Positions 45,001-54,660 of a DNA stretch of 64,000 nt are shown here, piece after piece. The notes under the pieces are model-generated. The model saw only the letters and a list, made by a program, of their open reading frames with translations. It was not told where the DNA came from and ran no database searches. Each line of letters begins with the position of its first letter. Within the stretch, counting starts at the first letter, position 1. The translations under genes and the position numbers were made by a program. Source of the stretch: Prorocentrum cordatum (Eukaryota; Sar; Dinophyceae; Prorocentrales; Prorocentraceae); assembly GCA_963575745.1 (NCBI GenBank), contig CAUYUJ010000948.1:10001-74000 (forward strand), given 5' to 3'.

Positions 45001-47943
45001 TGAGCGCAGACGCCAAACACGGATTCGTACTCTGCTATTTTCTCCCGAATGGTATTTTGTACACGCTGCAGATGAGCTATAGAACTGTTCAGCACAGCAA
45101 TGGGATATCACTAGACGCCTGAGAGCAGTCTGCTATCAGCGCTCGGTCTTGAAAACTATTGGTTCTCTGCTTATTCCTTGGGCATGTGGTGACTTTGGGT
45201 CGGTTTTGCTAAGATGTGAAAGATTTTTGACCATTCATTTTCAGGAACCAGATTTTTCGCACCTGTAAACGACTATGAGGGCCTCTGCGTCTTAATCTGA
45301 GCTCCGTAGGCGCACTTCTACTATCAAAACACTTGGCGGAACCAACTTCATGTCGACATAAAATGCAAAAATTGAAGATTAACTCGTAGAGCTTCCCTGA
45401 GATAGTTGCTGGAAGCTTAAGAGTATTTCCGGGGCTTTGGGGAGCTAGTTGGCAAGAAAAATCTCGACTGACCTTTTGATGACTTTTGGTCGGTTGAAAA
45501 TTTTGTTCTCGAAATTCAACCATTCGTTAGAGCTCTAGTATTTTTTCCCGTGATATTCGATCTTATTCCCGCTCGTCATCTTGATCTCAGCTCGATCGGG
45601 TACCTTTTACTGCCAAAAAGCACGCGGACGGGATCGGCTGTTTCGGGTCATTTTGGTACGCGTTGTCGGTTTTATGCACTCAACTCGAGCTGTAGGACAG
45701 CTACAGAGCTGATGCTTACAGAAACCCTCTTAGAATCATCAGGTGCATTCGTCTGTCGCATCTAGAGGCCTGAACTCGGTCTGCTACTCGAGCTAGGTCC
45801 GCGACACTATACGTATTATTCGAGTCATCTTGACAGGTGATGTCGGTTTTCTGTACTTAACTCGAGCTCTAGGACAGCTAGAGAGCTGAAGCTCACATAA
45901 TCCATTCAAAATCATCATACGCGCTCATCTGTTGCATCTAGAGGTCTGAACTCGGTCTGCTACTCGAGCTAGTTCCGCGAACCTATTCGTATTATTCGAG
46001 TCATCTTGACATGTGCTTTCGGTTTTCTGGACTTAACTCGAGCTGTAGGACAGCTACAGAGCTGATATTTAGAGAAACCCATCCCAAATCATCAGGCGCG
46101 TCGATCTGTTGCATGCGGAGGTTTGAACTCGGTCTGCTACCCGAGCTAGGTCAGTAGAACTATTCGTATTATTCGAGGTCATCTTGACAGATGCTGTCGG
46201 GTTTCTGTATTCAACTTGAGCTGTAGGACAGCTACAGAGCTGATACTTACAGAAACCCATTCAAAATCATCAGGCGCGTTCATCTGTTGCATCTAGAGGT
46301 CCGAACTCGGTCTGCTACTCGAGATGACCCGCGAACCTATTCGTATTATCCGAGTCATCTTGAGAGGTGCTGTCGGTTTCCTGAGTTCACTTGAGCTGCA
46401 GGACAGCTACAGAGCTGTTTCTCACAGAAACCCATCAAGTCATGAGGCGCGTTGATCTGTTGCATCTAGAGGCCTGAACTCGGGCTGCTACTCGAGCCAG
46501 GTCCGCGAAACTATTCGTATAATTCGAGTCACCTTGACAGATGCTGTCGGTTTTCTGTACCTAACTCGAAATGTAGGAGAGCTGCAGAGCTCGTATGCAC
46601 ATCAATCGATTCAGCATCATCAGGCACGTGCGTCTGTTGTATCTAGAGCTCTGGGCAACAGTGAAATATATCTAGAGGCCTGAGATCAGGCTGCTATCAG
46701 TGCTGAGGCTGAAAAACTAATCGTTCTCTGTTAATTCTTTGGACATAATATATGGCAAGGAAGCTCTGCGAGTCTCCCGGCGGTAAGAAAGGTTGACGGC
46801 TTACCGCCGGCGCCCAGTTTAAGAAAATCTTCTGCGAAATCCTCTGCTCCGATTCTGGGCATTCTTACGCGTTCAAGGAGCTCTACGAGGCTCCCGGCGG
46901 TGACCAGGTTGACGGTTCACCGCCGGCGCCAGTTGGCCGACCCGACCAGAAGAGACAATGTGACAACTTTGGGTCGGTTTTTCTAATACCTCGTAGAGCT
47001 CTTCGTTATCGATGAGATAGAGGAATTCCGGCGCCAGAAAAAAAGGTGTGGTAACTTTGGGTCGGTTTTGCGAAAATTTGAATGATATTTGACAATTCAT
47101 TTCGAGAGACCAGATTTTTCGCACCTGTAGTGGGTTATGCCGCGTCTGCCAGTCAAATTCTCAGGTCCGTAGGTGCAGTATTATTATCAAAACACTTGGC
47201 GGAACCGTCTTTGGATAAAACATAAGCGTGATTTTTCGAGTTTTTCGGGTCTTGCTCTAGACGCTTCCTTCATGTGTACCGAGGAGCGCCGTGCGAGGAA
47301 GGAGCTCTACGAGGGCCCCGGCGGTAACCTGGTTGGGCAGAGTTTACCTCCTGCTCGGCCAGGCCTCACCGCTGGGGTCCCCCTCGTCTCGAGCTGCATT
47401 GTGCAGTAAGGAGTCTTTGGTTCCTCATGCTGTACACGGTGCTCTCACAATGAGGGACGACGGCGGCGCCGCGTTGGCTGCATCTCTTGTGGAGGCAGCG
47501 GTCCGCGCTGCTGTTCAGGCAGGTGCCCCGCGCAGGACTGTCGCAGCGGCCGCGGCTGCGGTGGCCTCGGTCATGGCGGCGACGCGGTGTGGCGTTGGTC
47601 CGGCGCAGGGCGCCCCTGATCCCGCTGCCGCCGGTTCGGCTGGATCCCGGCGGCAGCGGAGGAGGCTGAAGGAGAAAACTATGATGTGCAGGTCGGGGCA
47701 GGATGCTGTCCTTGGGGGGCCTGTCGGGCAGGCCCTAAAGGCTGATCAGGATGTTGATCATGAGATATCTTGTTATCACAGGTCCAGTGTTGATCATGGC
47801 GCCTCTGATTTTCATGTTGGGAGCTCTTCATCTAGGCGAGTCCAGTTTGATGATCGGTCTTCAGTGGTTTCTTATGAGATACCCCTTCAAGCGAGGCTGA
47901 GTCCCATATCGAGGAGGCCGAAGAAGAAAACTATGAGTTGCAG
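33069..47943 (+). repeat. Segmental tandem duplication, copy 2 (14,875 bp)
   Basis: Repeats 18193-33068 in order. Cassette hairpins fall at about 33243, 34580, 35147, 35446, 35675, 36689, 37028, 37309, 37619, 38825, 40061, 40772, 41670, 43212, 43865, 46759 and 46877. The LINE-A-type tail is at 42482-42677. The offset is 14,876 bp to ~37140, then 14,873, then 14,875 after ~45375. Frames seen in copy 1 recur here, including the 400-codon translated-repeat frame at 33926-35128. Descriptions of copy 1 blocks apply. Confidence 0.95.
42482..42677 (+). mobile_element. LINE-A-type 3' tail (duplicated copy)
   Basis: Copy 2 counterpart of 27609-27804, followed by the right hairpin half AACCTGGTTGACGGTTTACC. 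Confidence 0.75.
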
Positions 47944-49032
47944 GTCGGGGCATGATGCTGTCCTTGGGGAGCGTGTAGGGCAGACCCTAAAGACTCAGCG
48001 TGTTGATCATGAGGTAGCGCACGTGGGTTTGCACGTTCCTGGTCCTGCTCAGACGGCAGCTGATGTGAAGATGTCGGAGTTGGAGAAGGATAACGAGGAT
48101 GACATGTCTGTTGTTTTTGCTCCTGTTAAGTCGGCAGCTGATGTTAAGATGTCGGAGGTGGAGAAGGAGAACGAGGACGTGGAGATTCGTGGAGGAGGAA
48201 GCTCATCGGACTCAGGGGATACATTTGCGGAGTTGGGAAAGATGCAGCAGATGGGGTCCACGAGCGTCTCATCATCGGCACGCGAGGCGGCGGAGGGCGT
48301 TCGCCAAGATATTAAAGCAGTTGGCAGTAAAATAACGGCAGTGGCTCTGCGGGAGGAGCAGTCTGGCTCTGCCAACTTGTTGGGTGAATTTCAGAAGATG
48401 ATGGCTCATCAGACGCAGAGTGTGACGACGGCGGTCGCAGCGGTAGATAGTAAGGTGGATGCCAAATAAGTAGGAAGTAAAGTAACAGCACATGCACTCA
48501 GATTTATGGAGCTTGAGCAGAAGATGCAAGGTCTTCCTGGGGGATGTTTCAGTGCTGGTTCAACATTGACTCGGTGATAACTGATTACTTTGAGTACGAA
48601 CTATTGTGATCTGGGGGTGCGTTGCTTTTCTTCATGCCTGTTTGTGGTTGTGCATGCACGTGTGTTGAATAAGAGCTTCGCTTGATCCCTCGAAGTAGGT
48701 CATTCGTTGCTTCCTTGATTTGAGTGCTCATTGACCTTTGAACGTGACTTTCCGTGATTTGTCACGTGGTGCCTCAAAGTAGGCCTTTGATCTGGTCGAC
48801 ACTACGGTTGCCTCAAAGAAGGACGACACTACGGTTACCTTGATCACTTGCATGTTGTGATTGTTCCTTGGTCTGTGATGTTCTCTCTCGTTGCTCTTCG
48901 CTTCATTTGTAGCGGCGCCGTGAGGTGTAGTAGATACTTCCAGAGTATCACGTTTTTCAGGGTACATCCAGCCCACAGGGGATGGCTGCACCAACTTGTA
49001 GGGCCCCGTTGTCGGACCGCAAACCGCAAAAA
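47336..49032 (+). mobile_element. LINE-C, complete short retroelement within a hairpin
   Basis: 1,697 bp flanked by perfect 10-bp direct repeats AACCTGGTTG (47326-47335 and 49033-49042), both inside a cassette hairpin. One open frame (47450-48469) is followed by ~560 bp of 3' UTR containing a GATACT-TCCAG-AGTATC hairpin near 48932, and the element ends CCGCAAAAA. There is no endonuclease or RT, so it is non-autonomous or the ORF1-bearing remnant of a larger LINE with an internal deletion. Confidence 0.8.
47450..48469 (+). CDS. LINE-C ORF1-like protein, 339 residues
   Basis: I chose the ATG at 47450 because the upstream frame only reads through the element's 5' UTR and flanking hairpin. Residues ~5-45 are an Ala-rich amphipathic helix (AALAASLVEAAVRAAVQAGA then PRRTVAAAAAAVA), an N-terminal style I associate with dinoflagellate LINE proteins. 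A ~30-residue motif, KTMMCRSGQDAVLGGPVGQ, is repeated as KTMSCRSGHDAVLGERVGQ, both spellings ending near DHE. A second pair, AADVKMSELEKDNED and AADVKMSEVEKENED, follows. The C-terminal ~100 residues are polar and probably helical. No zinc knuckle, RT or nuclease motif is visible. A nucleic-acid-binding or RNP role is inference only. The frame is intact, whereas copy 1 is cut at 33068. Confidence 0.6.
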   Translation: MRDDGGAALAASLVEAAVRAAVQAGAPRRTVAAAAAAVASVMAATRCGVGPAQGAPDPAAAGSAGSRRQRRRLKEKTMMCRSGQDAVLGGPVGQALKADQDVDHEISCYHRSSVDHGASDFHVGSSSSRRVQFDDRSSVVSYEIPLQARLSPISRRPKKKTMSCRSGHDAVLGERVGQTLKTQRVDHEVAHVGLHVPGPAQTAADVKMSELEKDNEDDMSVVFAPVKSAADVKMSEVEKENEDVEIRGGGSSSDSGDTFAELGKMQQMGSTSVSSSAREAAEGVRQDIKAVGSKITAVALREEQSGSANLLGEFQKMMAHQTQSVTTAVAAVDSKVDAK

Positions 49033-49063
49033 AACCTGGTTGACGGTTTGCCGCCGGTTCCCA
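49033..49063 (+). repeat. Right half of hairpin after LINE-C
   Basis: AACCTGGTTGACGG then TTTGCCGCCGGTTCCCAGT. With 47302-47335 it completes the split cassette tail. Confidence 0.85.
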
Positions 49064-49778
49064 GTCGATGAGCTTGAGGAATTCCGGCGCGGGGTGGAGC
49101 TAGTTGGCAGTCTCGACGTTAAGAGACAATGTGGTGACCTGGGGTCGGTTTTTCTATCTTTGTGCAAAATTTGAAAATTCTTTTTGAGAGCCGGTATTTT
49201 TCCCACCAGTAGTGGATTATGCCGCGTCTGCTGGTTAAATTCTTAGGTCCGTAGCTGCAATATTACTATGAAAACACCTGCTGGAACCGACTGTTCTGAG
49301 TCATCTTGACACGCGTTCACGGTTTCTGTACTTAACTCGAGATTTCCGAGAGCTGATACTTACAGAAACCGATTGAGAATCATCAGGCGCGTTCGTCTGT
49401 TCCATCGAGAGGTCTGAACTCGGTCCGCTACTCGAGCTAGATCCGCGAAACTATTCGTATTATACGAGTAATCTTGACAGGTGCTGTCGGTTTCCCTGAA
49501 CTGAAGGTTTAGAAGAGCTACAGAGCTGGTACGCATATAAATCGATCCAGTATCACCCGGCGCGTTCTTTCCTCGCATCGAGAGGTCTGAATTTGGTCTG
49601 GCACTCGAGCTAGGTCCACAAAACGAAGATGCAAAATGAAAAAAAACGTATTTTTCGAGTTTTTTTTCTTCACGCTTGAGAGAGCTTTTTTTGTGTGCTC
49701 TGAGCAGCGCCGCGCGATGACAGAGCTCTACGAGGCTCCCGGCGGTTACCTGGTTGACGGTTTACCGCCGGATCCCAG
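49064..49778 (+). repeat. R4 segment, two units, hairpin
   Basis: CGATGAGCTTGAGGAATTCC start, GTAGTGGATTATGCCGCG landmark, two diverged units, hairpin at 49722-49778 (GGCGGTTACC; end GGATCCCAGT). Confidence 0.75.
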
Positions 49779-50689
49779 TCGGCGAACCCGACCTTAAGAG
49801 ACAATGTGGCGACTTGGGTTTGGTTTTTCAATCTTTCTGCAAAATTTGAAAATTCGTTTTGAGAGCCGGTATTTTTCCCACCTGTAGCGGGTTACGCCGC
49901 GTCTGCCAGTCAAATTCTCAGGTCTGTAGATGCAATATTACTATCAACAGACTTGTTGGGACCGTTGGCCGTTTCGAGTCATCTTGACACGCATTGACGG
50001 TTTTCTGTATGTACTTCTCTCGAGATTTCGGACAGCTACAGAGCTGATGCTTCCAGAAACCATTTCAGAATCATCAGGCGCGTTCGTCTGTCTCATCGAG
50101 AGCTCTGAACTCGGTCTGCTGCTCGAGCTTTGTCTGTAAACCTATTCGTATTCTTGGAGTCATTTTGACGAGTGCTGTCGGTTTTCTGTACTTAAATCAC
50201 AATTCAGAATCGCTGCAGAGCTGGTAGGCACATGACAGGGTTCTGTATTATTAGGCGCGTCCGTCTTTTACATCGAGCGGTCTGAACTCGGTCTGCTACT
50301 CAAGCTAGGTCCGGAAAATTATATTCTTATTCTTCAAGTTCTCTTTGTAGCGCTGTCGGTCTTCTACTTAACTGAAACTGTTGCAGAGTTGCAGAGCTGG
50401 TACGCACAGAAACACAATCATCAGGGACGTTCGGCTGGAGCATCTAGAGCTCTGAACACAGTCTGCTATCCGAGCTAGGTCCGCACAACTATTCGTATGC
50501 GACCGATTTTTTTTCGAACTGATGTGATTTTTTCCACTTAACTCGAGCTGCAGATGAGCTTGAGAGCTCCTTCGCACAGAAATCTTGAAGAAAACTCCCT
50601 TAATGTGTACCGGGCAGCCCCGCACGAGAAAAGAGGTCTACGAGGCTCCTGGTGGTAATCTGGTTGACGGTTCACCGCCGGCTCCCAGT
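49779..50689 (+). repeat. R4 segment, diverged units, hairpin
   Basis: Starts CGGCGAACCCGACC. Contains four diverged units and a hairpin at 50632-50689 with left arm GGTGGTAATC and right arm TTCACCGCCGG. Confidence 0.7.
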
Positions 50690-50898
50690 TCGGGCGCGGG
50701 CTGCAGCTAGTTGGCCGACCCGGCCCCGACGGACAATGTGCGAACTTTGGGCCGGTTGGCCCGCTTGGCGAACATTCTGCGATATTTAAACATTCGTTTC
50801 GAAAGCCGGTATTTTGCGCACCTGTAGTGGGTTGTGCCTCGTCTGCCAATGAAATTCTCAGGTCTGTAGCTGCAGTATTTGTATCAAAACACTTGGCG

Positions 50899-50951
<53 letters not shown>

Positions 50952-51093
50952 TTTTTTTTTTTTTTGCCCACCCCGAGTTTTCAGCTCACGTGTGAGAAAG
51001 CTTCCTCCACGTTTCGAGCAGCGTCGTGCGAGAAAAGAGCTCTACGAGGCTCCCGGCGGTAACCTGGTTGACGGTTTACCGCCGGCTCCCAGT
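50690..51093 (+). repeat. R3/R4 cassette containing a CT/T microsatellite
   Basis: The body resembles R4, but (CT)~20 followed by about 23 T (50902-50965) replaces the sequence after CACTTGGCGGAA. Hairpin at 51037-51093, a clean TAA/TTA form ending CCCAGT. Confidence 0.8.
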
Positions 51094-51475
51094 TGGTCGA
51101 CCCGGCCAGAAAGAACACAGACATGCTATTGGGTCGGTTTTGCTAAGATTTGAAAGATATTTGACCACTTCTTTTGAGAAACCATATTTTTCGCACCTGT
51201 AGTGGGTTATGCCGCGTCAGCCAGTAAAACCCTCAGGTCCGTAGGTGCAGTATTACGATGAAAACCTTGGCGGAACCGACGTAACTCGTAGAGCTTCCCT
51301 TAGCAACGCTTGGCGGAACCGTCTTTGCATAAAAACTTAAACGTGTTTTTTTCGAGTTTTTTTCGGGTCTTGCTCCAGACGCTTCCTTCATGTGTACCGA
51401 GGAGCGCCGTGCGAGGAAAGAGCTCTACGAGGGCCCCGGCGGTAACCTGGTTGACGGTTCACCGCCGGTTTTTAG
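51094..51475 (+). repeat. R4 cassette with small rearrangement
   Basis: GTAGTGGGTTATGCCGCGTC R4 body. A short leader start (AACTCGTAGAGCTTCCCTTA) is spliced in at ~51283 just before a second CGCTTGGCGGAACCGTC segment. Hairpin at 51419-51475. Confidence 0.7.
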
Positions 51476-51760
51476 TTCCCGGGCGCTGGAGAGCTAGTTG
51501 GGAAGACAAATCTCGACGGACCTTTTGCTGACTTTTGGTCGGTTCAAAATTTTGTTCTCGAAATTCAACAATTCGTTTGAGCTCTAGTATTTTTTCCCAC
51601 CGTATTCCCGCTCGCCATCTTGATCTCAGCTCGATCGGGTACCTTTTACTGCCAGAAAGCACTCCGGCGGGATCGGATTGCTTTTTGGCAGTAAAAGGTT
51701 CCCTGTGGGCTCCGATCAAAGCAAAAATCAAGGTTGACGGTTTACCGCCGGCTCCCAGTA
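51476..51760 (+). repeat. Truncated leader ending in a half hairpin, with inverted repeat
   Basis: Leader to GTACCTTTTACTGCCAGAAAGC (51639-51660), then its reverse complement TGCTTTTTGGCAGTAAAAGG (51679-51698). A short CAAAGCAAAAATCAAGG segment leads into the right hairpin half (to 51760). The A-rich junction resembles the LINE 3' ends, so this may mark another truncated insertion. Confidence 0.7.
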
Positions 51761-52665
51761 ATTCCGGCGCGCCGGGGGCCAGTTGGCAAAACAAATCTCG
51801 ACGGATTTTTTGGTTTGGATTTTTCTTAATATAATTTCTCGAAATTTGAAAGCTCGTTAGAGCTTCAGTATTCTTTCTTCACGTATTCGATCTTATTCCC
51901 GCTCTCCATCTTGATCTTATGTCGATCGGGTACATATTATATTTAAAAAGCATGTGGGCGGGGTCGGCTGTCGAGTGACATCTTGGCAGGTGCTGTCGGT
52001 TTTCTTAACCTAATTCGAGCTGTTGTAGAGATGCAGAGCTGGCAGGCACACCAAATTCATCTAGAATCATCAGGCGCGCTAGGCTCAAGTATCCAGATGT
52101 CCGAACTCGGTCTGCTATCAGAGCTAGGACCAACAAACTATTCATGCTCTGCTGATTTTTTAAATGATGCTGATGCGTTTCTTGATGTAACTCAAACAAC
52201 AGATGAGCTACAGAGCTAGCTATTTGGCACAGCAATCGAAAGGCAGCATCAGAAGCACTAGACTCGAGTATCTGGATGCCCGAGTTCGGTCTGCTACCAG
52301 AGCTGGGTCCGAAACAATTATTCGTATTGTGCTCATTTTGTAGATGTGATGATGAGGTTCTTGATGTAGATCGAGCTGCAGATGAGCTACAGAGCTGTTT
52401 GGCGCATCGATCGGATTGAAATCATCCGACGCGCTAGTCTCGAGTATCTAGATGCCCGAACTCGGTCTGCTACCAGAGCTGGGTCCGATAAACTGTTTGT
52501 ACCCTGCTGTTTTGTAACAGACGATGATTATTTCTTGATGTAGCTCGAGCTGAAGATGATATTAGAGCTGTTCGGCACAGCAATCGGACGAATATCATCA
52601 GAAGTGCTAGTTGCAAGGATCTACATGTTTGAGTTCGGTCTGCTACCAGCGTTGGAACCAAAAAA
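51761..52665 (+). repeat. Diverged leader and type-B unit array
   Basis: Leader fragment 51761-51990, then about four units with a ~165-bp period. They have GTATCTAGATGCCCGA and CTACCAGAGCTGGGTCCGA in place of the common-unit landmarks. The same subfamily recurs at 57850-58675. Confidence 0.8.
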
Positions 52666-52965
52666 CTATTCGTACTCCTGCTCCTCGTCCTCTTCCTTCT
52701 CCTCCTTGTCTTCCTTCTCTTCCTCCTTCATCTGTTCCTTCTCCTCTTTCTCCTCCTGCTCCTTCTCTTCCTCCTTCTTCTTATCTTCCTCCTCTTGATC
52801 ATCATCATCGTCACTCTTCTCCCCCTTCACCCTTTTGCCTTCCTGCTCGTCGTCCTCCTCTTCCTCCTCCCCCTCCTTCTCCTCCGCCTGCTCCTCCTCC
52901 CGCTCCTCTTCCTGCGCCTCCTCCATCTCTTTCTCCTCCTCGCATCTTCTTCGCCTCCGCGTCTT
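52666..52965. repeat. CCT/CTT-rich pyrimidine tract
   Basis: About 300 bp of TCC/CTT/TCTCC repeats on the plus strand. The minus strand reads as low-complexity Glu/Lys, an artefact of composition. A similar tract stands at 58676-58885 in the same position relative to a hairpin. Confidence 0.85.
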
Positions 52966-53059
52966 CCTCCATGAAACCTTGGCCCTCGCGCGCGGAATGC
53001 GAGATTGCCGCGCCCGCGTTCCATTCATGTATCTTCTGTGCGAGGTCCGGGCGGTAACC
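52966..53059 (+). repeat. GGAATGCG palindrome and left hairpin half, split by LINE-D
   Basis: GCGCGGAATGCGAGATTGCC through CGCGTTCC forms an imperfect stem, and the same block recurs at 58885-58960. GAGGTCCGGGCGGTAACC (53042-53059) is the left arm of a cassette hairpin. LINE-D starts at 53060. Confidence 0.75.
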
Positions 53060-53363
53060 GAGGCTCAAGAGCAACGTTGGCTCAGGAGCAACGTCGCTCC
53101 AGAGGAGGAGGTCACGATGCGCCGCCTTCCCTTTTGCAGTCGCTCCTACCTCCCCCTTCACTTCTTACACCACAGGTATAATTCTTTCTTCTGCGTCCGA
53201 CTCCTGCTCTTGTGTGAGTCCGAATCCTGCCCTCGTGTGATTGCGATTGGTCGAGGGAGGCACGACGTCGTACCCCTTTCATCAGGTTTTGACGCGTCAC
53301 TGTACCAGACAGAGGCCAGACGAGAAGACTGATCCCATCGACGCTTCAATCGATCCCACATAA

Positions 53364-54609
53364 TCTATTGATCTTGACAACTACCTCAAATGCAGGGAGA
53401 CAGAGGGCCCAGCGGTCCAGGCTGCATCCCGCAAGAGAACTCTTCAGGACGATCGCGATTGGTGTCGGCGCTGGGGAGCACATTTCAGTCAACTCCACAG
53501 GGTGGCATCACATGTGACGACGGCGGTGTCTGATGCAATCATGGGCGACGACCGCAGGGTCAAGAGACGGGCACAGGTGACGGCATTGGAGGCGAAACGA
53601 GAGGCCTGTGAGAAATCTATGGCCTCGTTCAGTGAAGCTTGCAGGGCGGATGATGCCTCACTACTTCGGGAAGCTCGGAGATGCCCTGAGCGCCCTGGCT
53701 TCCCTCCAGTCCGAGAATATGATTGAGCTCAAGCAGGAAATCACAGAGGTCCAAGATGATATTGGTTCGCTCAGGGCTCACAACGATAAGCAGGACACCA
53801 AACTCGACCGCCTTGAGAGGGATATCGCCTCCATCAAAGCAGGTATGTCGGCTTCCACGGCGGCCCCGAGTGCGGGAGGCACGTCATCGATTGGAGGGGC
53901 AGGAGTCCAGCGGCAATGGGATCCATCATATATCGAGCTCCGCGGTTGGGTCACGGATACGTCCAGTGCGATGTCGCGCTCAGAGACACAAATCACGGAC
54001 CTCGATTGCCAGCATCTTATCCGAAACTTACGTGACCTCCTCGGGGAGGAAGATAGAGCCAAAGTGGATGATGTTGGTACCCTCCGTATCAACGGTAATC
54101 AGCCCATGTATTCTTTCTGCCGTATCAAGTTCTGTGATGGCACGGATGGGGATGTACTATGGAACTGTAAACACTTGTGGGGTGCGATTATCTTGGATAC
54201 TAGTCAACACACATATGCTCAAAAGAAGCTCGCAGGAGATCGCACCGCGCAGAACATCCTCACATATATGGACCGTCATCCCAAGAAAAGCATCATCAAT
54301 ATCGAGGCTCCAGAGTGGAAGAAGGGTCACATTGCCGCCGTGGGACGTTTCCATGGCGTCTGGAGGCAAACGATTCTCAAATAGTATTCGAGCACAAATT
54401 TTGGCATCACGAGTCAGACAGGATCGGGCAAAGACATCAGCACTATCTGGTCCAAGCCGCCCGACCTCCAGACCCATCGGCCGATCGAGCTGGCAGTTTG
54501 GAAGGCATCTGAAGCACGCTGGACCATCCACAAGGATGTCTGGGGCACGGTCTTGCCTCGTTACGGTATCCAGACCACAGTGGTCGCTTTCCAGTCCAGC
54601 TTGGAGTGA
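53364..54609 (+). pseudogene. LINE-D ORF1 (RNA-binding/coiled-coil type)
   Basis: The reading starts in one frame just after a TAA at 53361, with residues such as RKRTLQDDRDWCRRWG. It shifts by +1 near 53640-53665 into a coiled coil (LASLQSENMIELKQEI followed by DKLDRLERD-like heptads, ~53690-53840). It then passes through a globular region (PSYIELRGWV near 53930) typical in position of LINE ORF1 RNA-binding domains. An in-frame TAG at 54382 interrupts the frame, which continues with IWSKPPDLQTHRPIELAVWK to a TGA at 54607. The presumed role is to bind and chaperone element RNA. No start codon could be fixed, so limits are approximate. Confidence 0.6.
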
Positions 54610-54660
54610 GGGCGCCGCGAGAGCGCGGACAGAGGCAACCAGCCTTTCGCGGCAGGTTCT

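Noticed and set aside
5656-47943. CRISPR array
   Set aside because: Repeats are ~176 bp or longer and contiguous, without short direct repeats alternating with unique spacers, and the DNA is eukaryotic.
7323-51475. Integron-like gene cassettes with attC sites
   Set aside because: The layout is similar (heterogeneous bodies with a terminal hairpin), but bodies are non-coding, no integrase is present, the GTTRRRY core is absent, and bodies are 5'-truncated copies of a few families.
52666-53028. Glu/Lys-rich protein on the minus strand
   Set aside because: It is the complement of a CCT/CTT simple repeat, with no start context or domain.
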